Source: Enterocloster bolteae (GTDB taxonomy: Bacteria; Bacillota; Clostridia; Lachnospirales; Lachnospiraceae). From it: 64,000 nucleotides of DNA. The first letter of the stretch is position 1. Each line of letters begins with the position of its first letter. Where the stretch lies: assembly GCF_002234575.2 (NCBI RefSeq), contig NZ_CP022464.2, positions 5,704,001-5,768,000 on the forward strand, written 5' to 3'. A program made the position numbers and the translations under genes. Positions 18,473 through 27,342 of the stretch are shown one piece after another. The notes beneath the pieces were generated by a model. It was not told the origin of the DNA. It was given only the letters and a program-made list of their open reading frames with translations, and did not search any database.

Positions 18473-20140
18473 CTAATTTATACTTGACTTTTCATAGCTG
18501 GTCTCCCCAATCAGCGCCTTTGCATTTCTATTAATTTTCTCTCTATTAATAGTAGACCAATTCAAAAAATTTTTATACAATTTTTGTTGTCTATTGTGAA
18601 AAACAAAACTATTCTCTTCTGTATCAAAATACTCCCAGAGTTGCAGCAATCCATATTTAACTGCTAAATCCTTTTTAGAAATCACATCTTCAATATAAGG
18701 AAAAAATAAATAAGCATATTTTATCGCTCTAAACATAATATATTTTGCTGGAAAATCCTCTCGCATAAATTCCTGATCAAAAAATACGAGCTCATCATTA
18801 TCATAAAAGCAGTTCATTGGTACCATATCAATAAATGCCTTTTTTAAAATAATTCCCCAATCCAAGTCATCATTCTGTGGAAAAACTCTATTCAAATGAG
18901 AAGACTTCTCAGATGACCTTAATATACAATTATATAATTTATCCAAAACTTTAATAAATTTATTTTTATCTAGCCCAGCCTCTTTTCCTATATAATCTGA
19001 TAAAGTTATTGAACTAATATATGGCATCTCAATATAACTTCCATTCCACTTATGAAGGACTACATTTATACCTCTGTTTTTTAATTCTAGAATATTCTTA
19101 TATGAACGCTCTAATACTGCTACCCCCTCTTTGTTAACTGGATATTTTCTCACCAGCCCTTCAGAATGTATTGTAGTAATAAAGGCATTGGCATCTTCCC
19201 TATCTGTGGATAATGCAGCAAAAATTATATTTGACAGAACTTCATTCACCGAACACTCAATCAAAAAGGAATTACACATAGTAGCAAACATACCGTTAGC
19301 AACTAAGTCATCATATAAATCATTCTCAAATGCCAATAAAGAATTTGAGTTTATATAATAAGGTATAACTCTCTCTTTAATACTACTTTTTGGCATATAC
19401 TCATCTGTGAATATTAATTGTGGCAATTTATAATCTGGTATAGGATAATAAAATTTAATTGTTCCAAATCCTACTTTATCCAAAATATTTTTTATTTCAT
19501 CCTTTGTAAAACTTCTTCCAGAGGCGGCTAAAGGATAGTTATTAATACCAGCGAAAGGTACCCCTGAAAAGGGATCAATACAACCACAAAAATATTTAAT
19601 ACCGAACCTATTTTCTATCGCTAACAATAATCTTCCATTTTCTTTTAGCAAGCTTTTTGCTTTTTTTAAATAATTCTCGTATATTTCACTTGTAAACTTA
19701 CTACCACTCTGATATTCTAATTTTCCAATAATTATTACAAAATCAAACTTCTCAATAAACTTTATATCAAGAAACTCCCCTGCAATTACTTCTAGATTTG
19801 AACATGTTTTATATCTTTTAAAAATACCTTCCGCTCTTAAACTATAACGCTCAATGGATACCACCCGTTTGCAGCGTTTGCATAATGTACCGGTCAATGC
19901 ACCAAATTCTCCTCCAACTTCCAGAACCTGAGCATCTTTTCCAAAAGGGTACCAATTCAACAATGACTCTCTCATCTTCGAAAGATGGTAAAAGACCTCC
20001 CAACGATTATCCTTCTCTAAGATAAGTTTAAAATCGTTGTCCTGATTAAATGATATATAGTCGTATATATCATAATCACACTGAGGCCTAGAAATGGATG
20101 TCTCTTGAGTTTTTATAAAATCCATATTTAGGGTTGCCAT
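18473..20140 (-). CDS. SAM-dependent methyltransferase with a kinase-like C-terminal domain
   Basis: This protein has 555 residues. The N-terminal half holds a class I methyltransferase with glycine motif I LEVGGEFGALTG at 73-84 and an acidic residue at the next strand end (SIERY). The C-terminal part has features of a protein-kinase-like phosphotransferase: DMVPMNCFYDNDELVFFDQEF, with the metal-binding-type FFDQEF at 453-458. A methyltransferase plus kinase is the layout of WbdD, which caps O-polysaccharide chains, but close homology to WbdD is not claimed. AGGA lies seven bases before the ATG. IS110 separates it from LicD downstream. Confidence 0.7.
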   Translation of the reverse strand: MATLNMDFIKTQETSISRPQCDYDIYDYISFNQDNDFKLILEKDNRWEVFYHLSKMRESLLNWYPFGKDAQVLEVGGEFGALTGTLCKRCKRVVSIERYSLRAEGIFKRYKTCSNLEVIAGEFLDIKFIEKFDFVIIIGKLEYQSGSKFTSEIYENYLKKAKSLLKENGRLLLAIENRFGIKYFCGCIDPFSGVPFAGINNYPLAASGRSFTKDEIKNILDKVGFGTIKFYYPIPDYKLPQLIFTDEYMPKSSIKERVIPYYINSNSLLAFENDLYDDLVANGMFATMCNSFLIECSVNEVLSNIIFAALSTDREDANAFITTIHSEGLVRKYPVNKEGVAVLERSYKNILELKNRGINVVLHKWNGSYIEMPYISSITLSDYIGKEAGLDKNKFIKVLDKLYNCILRSSEKSSHLNRVFPQNDDLDWGIILKKAFIDMVPMNCFYDNDELVFFDQEFMREDFPAKYIMFRAIKYAYLFFPYIEDVISKKDLAVKYGLLQLWEYFDTEENSFVFHNRQQKLYKNFLNWSTINREKINRNAKALIGETSYEKSSIN

Positions 20141-20149
20141 CTTGTTTTC

Positions 20150-21925
20150 CTACTTCCTCCTAATTTCGATAACTTCCTGTCCAAAATCATTCAATAGATT
20201 CATACTCCTAAGATTGCTGCTTCTTATATTTGTATAGCATTCTTTTGAATACTTAAAAAGTTCATCTACTACTACATTACGTATGCCATCACCATAATAA
20301 TCCCATAAGTTATTTATAAAGTCACTCCAAAAATCCTTAATCGCCTTTTGTACTTTTTTTACAAAGAGTAATTCATCCTGTCCTCTTACCTCATCTGCAA
20401 AAACAGGTCTACCATCTCTATCATATGAAACTATACTAGGTTCATATGATGTCATTATAACTTCTAACTGCAAATAATTCTCAAATAAATTACTCTCTGG
20501 ATTACGCGGATGATTATTATAAAAATATGAATGTATAGGAAGCTTTGCTTTTTGTTCCTCATAAGAATTATATAAACAGCAATATACGCCTTCTAACTCC
20601 ACCGGCATTACCTGATTAAGAAAGAATTGGCAACTGCCACAAGAAACAAAATCAAAAAAGGCATATTTTTTTCCATCTTTTATACCCAACTTATTAATAT
20701 AAGACAAAAAATTCTCCCGAATTGTTTTTGATTTTTTGTAAATACATTCTTTATTTAACATTGCATAATCAAGAAGTTCTTCATCTTTTGTTAGCGTATT
20801 TTGAGTATTTAAATATTCAATTTCATAGCGCTCTCTTACCACCTTTTCCATAGAACCCTGACATTTTGGACCTGCTATCCATTTTATATCTTTGTCATTC
20901 ATAATCGCTACTTTGGAGCATGCTACTCTAGACACATAAAAATAAAGCCCCTCTGGAAGTATATCCCTACAATAACATACCGGTATATTATCATATAATT
21001 GCTTAATTAAATATCCATCCCTGGATGAGAACAAAATGCCTTCATACTTTTCTGTCTGTAAGATTTTAATCAACCACAACATGAATCCAGTTACCAATGG
21101 CGCTACAAATAGATATGCCCAATCATACTCATTTCCTATTACTATTCTCTTTTTATCATCTAGTGTAATAAATGGACTGTTAAAGGCATATGCTATAAAC
21201 ATGCCAATCATAGAACGTTCATTTAAATTAGATGGAAATCTTTGGATATCATAAAATGATGACTTCTTCATTAAATCAATTGCACTTTCAATACGAAATG
21301 TATCTATACCCGCCAACTGTGCACATTTTATATCAGAATTTATATTGTCACCAATATGCAAAATTCTTTTACTCTTCACCCTCTCTTTGAAAATACCAAA
21401 TAGTCCCCCTGTCTTAGGTCTCCTATAATCACATGATACCAAAATATCCTGATATCCTTGTATATGAAGATTACTCAAAAAATACTCAATAATTGTTTTA
21501 GGTAGATACATATCAGAAATCAAATAAACTGATTTTCCACAATTTACTGCATAAGAGAAGATGTCTACCACATCTTCTCTTCTTATTAAAACCGAAGCCT
21601 CCGTTTCGATTTCACATTGTAAGATTCGATTTTTTTCGCTTTCACTTATCCCTGTATTTTTCTTTAACTGATTATATATTTCATAGATATTAGGGCTAGT
21701 CTGTGCAATGTCACTATCTGCTTTAATCCTTTGGTTCCTAAAATCTTCAATGTTAATATAATCCTTTTTCATTTTTTGGGAAACAATATCAAAAACGTCT
21801 GCAGAAAACATAGTTTTTCTCATTATCAACGTATCAAATACATCAAAACTAACAATTTCGTAATCCTGTATTATATTTATTAATTCTTGTTTTTTTATAT
21901 TGATAGTGTCCAATTTTATATTCAT
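20150..21925 (-). CDS. HAD-superfamily protein, COG5610-like (paralogue C)
   Basis: This protein has 591 residues. The HAD core starts near residue 28 with SFDVFDTLIMRK and has a motif IV acidic pair in HIGDNINSD. The +2 position after the nucleophilic Asp is Phe, not the usual Asp, so ordinary phosphatase chemistry is uncertain. A long C-terminal region (from FSSRDGYLIKQLY) is shared with the paralogues at 23992 and 27343. Unlike them it lacks the N-terminal Rossmann-like module. AAAGGAG lies just before the ATG. It alternates with RgpF-type genes in the operon. Confidence 0.75.
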   Translation of the reverse strand: MNIKLDTINIKKQELINIIQDYEIVSFDVFDTLIMRKTMFSADVFDIVSQKMKKDYINIEDFRNQRIKADSDIAQTSPNIYEIYNQLKKNTGISESEKNRILQCEIETEASVLIRREDVVDIFSYAVNCGKSVYLISDMYLPKTIIEYFLSNLHIQGYQDILVSCDYRRPKTGGLFGIFKERVKSKRILHIGDNINSDIKCAQLAGIDTFRIESAIDLMKKSSFYDIQRFPSNLNERSMIGMFIAYAFNSPFITLDDKKRIVIGNEYDWAYLFVAPLVTGFMLWLIKILQTEKYEGILFSSRDGYLIKQLYDNIPVCYCRDILPEGLYFYVSRVACSKVAIMNDKDIKWIAGPKCQGSMEKVVRERYEIEYLNTQNTLTKDEELLDYAMLNKECIYKKSKTIRENFLSYINKLGIKDGKKYAFFDFVSCGSCQFFLNQVMPVELEGVYCCLYNSYEEQKAKLPIHSYFYNNHPRNPESNLFENYLQLEVIMTSYEPSIVSYDRDGRPVFADEVRGQDELLFVKKVQKAIKDFWSDFINNLWDYYGDGIRNVVVDELFKYSKECYTNIRSSNLRSMNLLNDFGQEVIEIRRK

Positions 21926-21948
21926 TCTGCTCCTTTATTAACCCCTTG

Positions 21949-23973
21949 CTATAAGTCAATCAAATAATAATCAAAACCGAGTTGTTCAAGTAACGGCTTA
22001 ACTTGCTTTTGATTTTCTTTATTAAGTGCAACTATAATACCATGAGTATCTACGTTTTCTTCAATCTCGTTCAGCGCTTTAACCTCATGTTCCATAAGCC
22101 AATCTAAGTTCCCTTTTTTATTAGTAACAACAAAGCAATCATAACGTATTTGCAAATCGTCCAATTTCTTTGCTATATTTCTCCCATACGCTCCTGCTCC
22201 ATATATCATCACATTTTTGCTTTTTGCACAAAATCTACATAGTTTAAACATATCAGACTCAATTTTGTCGACTGAAGAACCTGAGGGCAAAATTCTCCCT
22301 TCATGTCTAGCAACAAAAAATTTAGATACTACCGAATATAAATTATTAATATATAATGATGCATAAAATGCACTCTCCACCATTGCTGTATAATATCCTT
22401 CACTTTGTGCTACATATATAATAATTCTTTCAATAGCATGATTCAGTGTACCATCTGATGCTAGTGGTTCTTCAGGAAAATCCTCATAACGCCATGGGTA
22501 TTCAAATAATGGTTTTAAAGCAGCCGGTCTGCACCAAAATGCTGTTGCTAATGCAAATGGCTGCTTTTGCGGACTCATAGGTACTTTGAGCGAAAGAATT
22601 TCGGCTAATTCCTTTGTTTTTTGATAGCAACAGGTCCACTCGTTACCCACTAATTCAGTTAAATACCCCCCCAATGCAGGAACTGGCGGTGTAAGTATTC
22701 CTAATCTATCGTTTTTCTCAAATAACTTTATGATACTTGAAACAAAACCTCCACTTCTTAATGTATTTTCCCAAGCATGGTACATAAAGGCCTTCCCTAC
22801 TGTTACAGGCCCTCCTCCCCTCGTGGTTTTCTTATCATGCACAAAACACAAATATTCATACTGCATTAAATACTCTCTGCAGGCAACTAAAAGTGAGCCA
22901 GCATCGCGGCCTCGGTTTCCAGATAATAAAACTTTTACATTACTTCGTCTTATACTTTCAAAATAATTGTATACCTTATATTTTGTTTCTATGTTTGCAA
23001 CTGTAATATACAAATCAATATTTTCTTGTATATTTTGTAAATACCTAAGAGTTTCATCCATTAAATCCGGATAAAAGAGATGTGCTACAACTGCTATCTT
23101 TTTATTTCTCAGAGTATCAATTTCATGAACATCATCATCAATAATATAATTCAAATGTAGGCATTCCCTAATATCAGCAATATTGTATACTCTGAGTATA
23201 TGTTGCCAAATCAAATCTATATCGTAATTGGTATCTTCTTTTATATATTGAAAGCTTCTCCGTAAATTTTCTCTAAAACTAATTGATAATCCATCTAAAT
23301 TTTTAAATAATCTGCATTTCAAAAATGGAAGTCTTTTCTTTCTAATAAGTTCATATGTCAAATACTCACTATAATCAATATTGTCCGCAGGATTATCTTG
23401 GCGGTACTCTTCAGTATTAACATAAACTTCTCCCGTGTATTTAGTGAAGTACTCCTGAAATTGCTTTCCAAATCCTTTTCCCTCATTTTTCCCTTCTACA
23501 CAAAAGTTTCTGAATAGATCTAAGGTATAGATACCCCTACGTAAAACAAAAAAATAGTCATCTATATATGATTGCTCAATATTATTATCAGGCCCTACCA
23601 TCATCTCTCTTTTAGTAATTCCCCAATATGAACACTCTCTTTTACTCATAGAAATAAACATCTCTTTTAATGGAAAAAAAGGGCCAAATAATATGTCGCT
23701 TGTCAAAACTACTTCATCGTAGTTTAATAGAACTCCGTTCTTTATACATTTAAGTAAGATCTCCCTATAAGCCTGACCATATGTTGTACTATCGCTTAAA
23801 TAGCATATACTCTTAGTATATTCTCTCAAAATACTTTCTTTAAAATCACTTGATGATATGCAAGCAATGATTAAATCATCCAAAACTTTCTTTAACTCAC
23901 TCAAAAAAAACATAATATAATCATCAACTATACCATTTAATTCCGTTATTATAAATATACCTAACCGTTTCAT
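21949..23973 (-). CDS. RgpF-type rhamnan-synthesis protein, long form
   Basis: This protein has 674 residues. The central region (about 290-560) carries the RgpF family pattern: NKKIAVVAHLFY, VLLSGNRGRDAGSLL, YLCFVHDKK and a conserved AFWCRPAALKPLF. Residues 1-280 are an additional domain not present in the paralogue at 26120. The last 90 residues form a Rossmann-like module (VMIYGAGAYGRNIAKKL). RgpF proteins take part in rhamnose-glucan assembly in streptococci; here a side-chain transferase role is inferred. Confidence 0.75.
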   Translation of the reverse strand: MKRLGIFIITELNGIVDDYIMFFLSELKKVLDDLIIACISSSDFKESILREYTKSICYLSDSTTYGQAYREILLKCIKNGVLLNYDEVVLTSDILFGPFFPLKEMFISMSKRECSYWGITKREMMVGPDNNIEQSYIDDYFFVLRRGIYTLDLFRNFCVEGKNEGKGFGKQFQEYFTKYTGEVYVNTEEYRQDNPADNIDYSEYLTYELIRKKRLPFLKCRLFKNLDGLSISFRENLRRSFQYIKEDTNYDIDLIWQHILRVYNIADIRECLHLNYIIDDDVHEIDTLRNKKIAVVAHLFYPDLMDETLRYLQNIQENIDLYITVANIETKYKVYNYFESIRRSNVKVLLSGNRGRDAGSLLVACREYLMQYEYLCFVHDKKTTRGGGPVTVGKAFMYHAWENTLRSGGFVSSIIKLFEKNDRLGILTPPVPALGGYLTELVGNEWTCCYQKTKELAEILSLKVPMSPQKQPFALATAFWCRPAALKPLFEYPWRYEDFPEEPLASDGTLNHAIERIIIYVAQSEGYYTAMVESAFYASLYINNLYSVVSKFFVARHEGRILPSGSSVDKIESDMFKLCRFCAKSKNVMIYGAGAYGRNIAKKLDDLQIRYDCFVVTNKKGNLDWLMEHEVKALNEIEENVDTHGIIVALNKENQKQVKPLLEQLGFDYYLIDL

Positions 23974-23991
23974 GCCAACTACTTACCCTTC

Positions 23992-26109
23992 TTAATACTG
24001 ATAAATGTTACTAACATGTAAATTCTCATTATGAAACTCATCATCTATTATATATGTCCTAAAAATATTATTTATAATGGTACTGTATTGTGGGGTTATA
24101 AACTTTAAAAAAATTTCACCTAAAGAGATATCTTTTGCATCCAAATCGTCTACATCTCGATATTTTATAAAATCCTCAAAATACTCCACTATTCCATCTT
24201 GAACTTCCTTTATATAACATAATTCTTCCTCAGTCCTTCTTTCTTCTAAATAGACTGGTTTCCCTGAAGAATCGAATCCTTTTACTGTGGGAACAAAGGA
24301 TGTTAATATGCACTCCAACAATAACGAGTTCGCCGCCAAAATGCCCTCCGATGTATATGGTGCTTCTATTAATAGCTTTTGTTTTGCGATATCCATTGTA
24401 TTAAAACGATAGAAGTAGTATCCCTTTAAATCAGCATTCAGCAACCTACTCAAACAAAGTTGGCACGTTCCTGTAGAAACAAAATCAAAAAATATAAGGT
24501 CATCATCACCATTCAATCCTAATCCTGAAATATACTCCATATACTTTTCTCTAATTTCAGCTGATTTAGATAAAATAGCCTTTTTATGAGCGAGAATATA
24601 CTGTGATATGGATGAGTATTTGTTAGGGTCAAAATATTCAATCTCCCCCTCTGTAAGAAAATACCTTTTTTTTAGTAATTCTTCAGGAGAACCAGAAAAT
24701 GTGTTATTCATAGACCATAAGATATCATCTTCATTAAATAGTGATGCCGAAATACACAAAATTCGAGATGTCAAAAAATATAATCCTTCAGGTAATTTTA
24801 TCAAAGATTCTTTTTTTCTTAGAATACCATATAATTTATCAATTAAATAACCATCTCTTGCTGAAAATAAAACTCTTGCACTCTTTTTATCTTTAATTTT
24901 ATTTGCAAGCCATAATAAAAAATCTGTAATAATGGGCGCCATATATATATATCCTATATCCCTCCCCGTTTTTACTCTCCCTTTTCCATCAGATTCAAAC
25001 AATGCAAACGGCGAATTAAAGATTCTAGAAATAAAGTATCCAACCTGTAATCTACCTGTCAAATCTACGATTTCGTAAAGCACTTCTTTATAAACAGATA
25101 TTTGTAGCATATCATATGCACTTAAAATTCGGAAATTGTCTATACCATTACGTTGGGCTGCCATAATATCAAAAGCCTCTGAATCGCCAATATGTAAAAT
25201 TTTCTTGTCTTTTACTTTATGAATAAATACATTAAATAAATTCTGTCCCTTACTTGTTGAATATTCATTGGAAATCATCAATTCATCGTATCCAATAATC
25301 CCAGCTTTTTTTAATTGATTTCCAATCCAATTACTACTTAGATACATATCCGAGATTAAATAAATTTTCTTGTTTCTAGACTTAGCATAATCAAAAACTC
25401 GTACCATTTCCTTACGTGGTATTAACATTTGGCTTTCAATTCGTAATTCAAGATCCATCAAATATTCCTTCTCATCATCACTTATGCCTGTAATAAATTG
25501 TAACTCATTGTAAATTTGAAGATAATTAGGTATAAATGATGCTAACAAATTTTGTTCGGCTAGTATACGATTCTTTTCAAAAGCACATTGAATATTTTTT
25601 TCCTTCATAGCCCTCACTTCTACTAAAGAAAATATATCCTTTGGTTGTAGGGTCTTTCTCATTAATAAAGTATCAAAAACATCAAATGATATGATATCAT
25701 AAGTGTCGATTTTATTTTGTAATAATTCTCTACTAATGGAAAAATATTCATTATCTAGCTTATTCATTTTAATATTTAATTTTTTACCATCCGCTGAAAA
25801 TAAAACTATACTATTTTTTTTACAAAAAGCTGCAATCCTGTTTCTAATTAGTTCTGTTATATTAGGACGCGCAACAATAATAATCATATCTATCTGGAGA
25901 GCTATAACTTCTTGATATGAAAGTATCTTCTTCTCATAGATACTGCCGTCGGTTCGGTAACCGTCCATTAATCCACAGATATTAAAATCCGGAAAATTTT
26001 CCACGATTAATTTTGTTCCATAGCTTAACCCATATATAACTATTCTTTTGTTTTTATGCTTTTCAAAATTTTCTTTGAACGTATTTAAAAAAATTATATC
26101 CGACATCAT
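23992..26109 (-). CDS. HAD-superfamily protein with N-terminal Rossmann-like module (paralogue B)
   Basis: This protein has 705 residues. Residues 20-85 form a Rossmann-like unit (RIVIYGLSYGTKLIVENF...MIIIVARP). The HAD core begins near residue 140 with SFDVFDTLLMRK and has motif IV as HIGDSEAFD. The long C-terminal region starts with LFSARDGYLIDKLY. It is strongly similar in order and motifs to the neighbour at 27343. ATG 26109 or 26106 follows GGGAGG. It is part of an alternating HAD/RgpF block, with 10-20 bp gaps. Confidence 0.75.
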   Translation of the reverse strand: MMSDIIFLNTFKENFEKHKNKRIVIYGLSYGTKLIVENFPDFNICGLMDGYRTDGSIYEKKILSYQEVIALQIDMIIIVARPNITELIRNRIAAFCKKNSIVLFSADGKKLNIKMNKLDNEYFSISRELLQNKIDTYDIISFDVFDTLLMRKTLQPKDIFSLVEVRAMKEKNIQCAFEKNRILAEQNLLASFIPNYLQIYNELQFITGISDDEKEYLMDLELRIESQMLIPRKEMVRVFDYAKSRNKKIYLISDMYLSSNWIGNQLKKAGIIGYDELMISNEYSTSKGQNLFNVFIHKVKDKKILHIGDSEAFDIMAAQRNGIDNFRILSAYDMLQISVYKEVLYEIVDLTGRLQVGYFISRIFNSPFALFESDGKGRVKTGRDIGYIYMAPIITDFLLWLANKIKDKKSARVLFSARDGYLIDKLYGILRKKESLIKLPEGLYFLTSRILCISASLFNEDDILWSMNNTFSGSPEELLKKRYFLTEGEIEYFDPNKYSSISQYILAHKKAILSKSAEIREKYMEYISGLGLNGDDDLIFFDFVSTGTCQLCLSRLLNADLKGYYFYRFNTMDIAKQKLLIEAPYTSEGILAANSLLLECILTSFVPTVKGFDSSGKPVYLEERRTEEELCYIKEVQDGIVEYFEDFIKYRDVDDLDAKDISLGEIFLKFITPQYSTIINNIFRTYIIDDEFHNENLHVSNIYQY

Positions 26110-26119
26110 TTATCCTCCC

Positions 26120-27319
26120 TTAGATACAAAAAACATCAGTCCTTGAATTTTGCTTTATTAATTCTAATATTTGTTTTTGATACTGGTTATTCACAGCAAT
26201 AACTATTCCTGAATCATTTAACTGATTTATAATTTCTCTAAATTCCCATACCTGGCTACCATCGTATAAAGAACTCCTTTTCTGGTCATTACTAACAATA
26301 AATCCATTAATTTTAATACCATATCTCTTTAAAAGGTCATTACACTGTTTACCATAAGTACCAGCACCGTAAATGTATATGTTCTTATAGCTTTTACAAT
26401 AAGTTAATAATTCCTTCGTTTTCTTTTTTTCCTCATTCAAAAAATCAATATTATTTATTAAATAGTCATTTTGTAAATCTTTTACTATATTTGTAAAGCG
26501 TAACTGTAAGTCACAGAGCCTCTGTTTAGCGTAATCTAAATTTATAATTTCCAGTACATCATACCCATTATTTAAAGCTACAAAACCAAGTATCCGCTCA
26601 ATTGCATGACTAATTGTACCATCAACTGCCATAGGCTCTTGACAAAAATCCTCTAATTTCCATTTATACTCAAAAAGTGGTTTTAACGCATTAGTCCTAC
26701 ACCAAAAAGCTCCGCCAATAGTTACATACTCCTTCTCATAACAAACATTTTTTTTTAATTTTAGCTGATTACCTAAATTTATAACATTATCATAATTACA
26801 TGTCCAAGGGTTAATAAACACTCCAATATAATTTCCCCAGTAAGGAATAGGTGGAACCATTAAGCCTACATCTCTATTATTCCCCAAATATCGTAAGATA
26901 TTTTCTATTAACCCAGTACTACCAATCAGATTTTTCCATATCAATTCCATAAATTTACAACCATCATTATCATTTCCCATCTGTAAACTTTTTTTATCGT
27001 GAACAAAGCACAAATACTCATATTCCATTATAAAGTCGTGACAAGTCACAAGAAGAGCAGCCATATCTCTACCCCTATTTTCTTTTACTAAAACTTTATA
27101 ATTTATTTTCTTAGTATTATTTATATACTTCTTAACTTTAAATGCTATTTTAGGATTTGATGTTACAAAACAAACATCTATATACTTTGGTATCTGCTCG
27201 ATGTACAAATAGCATTGATTAAGTAAATCCTCATAAAACATGTACACAATAATGCAACAAGAAGTTTTACTTGGTTGATTTTTTCCATTGGATTCGCTTA
27301 GCATGAATACAGAATTCAT
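26120..27319 (-). CDS. RgpF-type rhamnan-synthesis protein, short form
   Basis: This protein has 399 residues. The RgpF pattern runs from CCIIVYMFYEDLL through VLVKENRGRDMAALL, YLCFVHDKKS and AFWCRTNALKPLFEY. The C-terminal Rossmann-like module starts IYIYGAGTYGKQC. It lacks the 280-residue N-terminal domain of the paralogue at 21949. ATG 27319 follows GAAGGAAGAGGG and starts 24 bp after the upstream stop. The longer frame to 27352 would overlap the neighbour and has no RBS. Confidence 0.75.
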   Translation of the reverse strand: MNSVFMLSESNGKNQPSKTSCCIIVYMFYEDLLNQCYLYIEQIPKYIDVCFVTSNPKIAFKVKKYINNTKKINYKVLVKENRGRDMAALLVTCHDFIMEYEYLCFVHDKKSLQMGNDNDGCKFMELIWKNLIGSTGLIENILRYLGNNRDVGLMVPPIPYWGNYIGVFINPWTCNYDNVINLGNQLKLKKNVCYEKEYVTIGGAFWCRTNALKPLFEYKWKLEDFCQEPMAVDGTISHAIERILGFVALNNGYDVLEIINLDYAKQRLCDLQLRFTNIVKDLQNDYLINNIDFLNEEKKKTKELLTYCKSYKNIYIYGAGTYGKQCNDLLKRYGIKINGFIVSNDQKRSSLYDGSQVWEFREIINQLNDSGIVIAVNNQYQKQILELIKQNSRTDVFCI

Positions 27320-27342
27320 TGTCCCTCTTCCTTCTCTTAATT

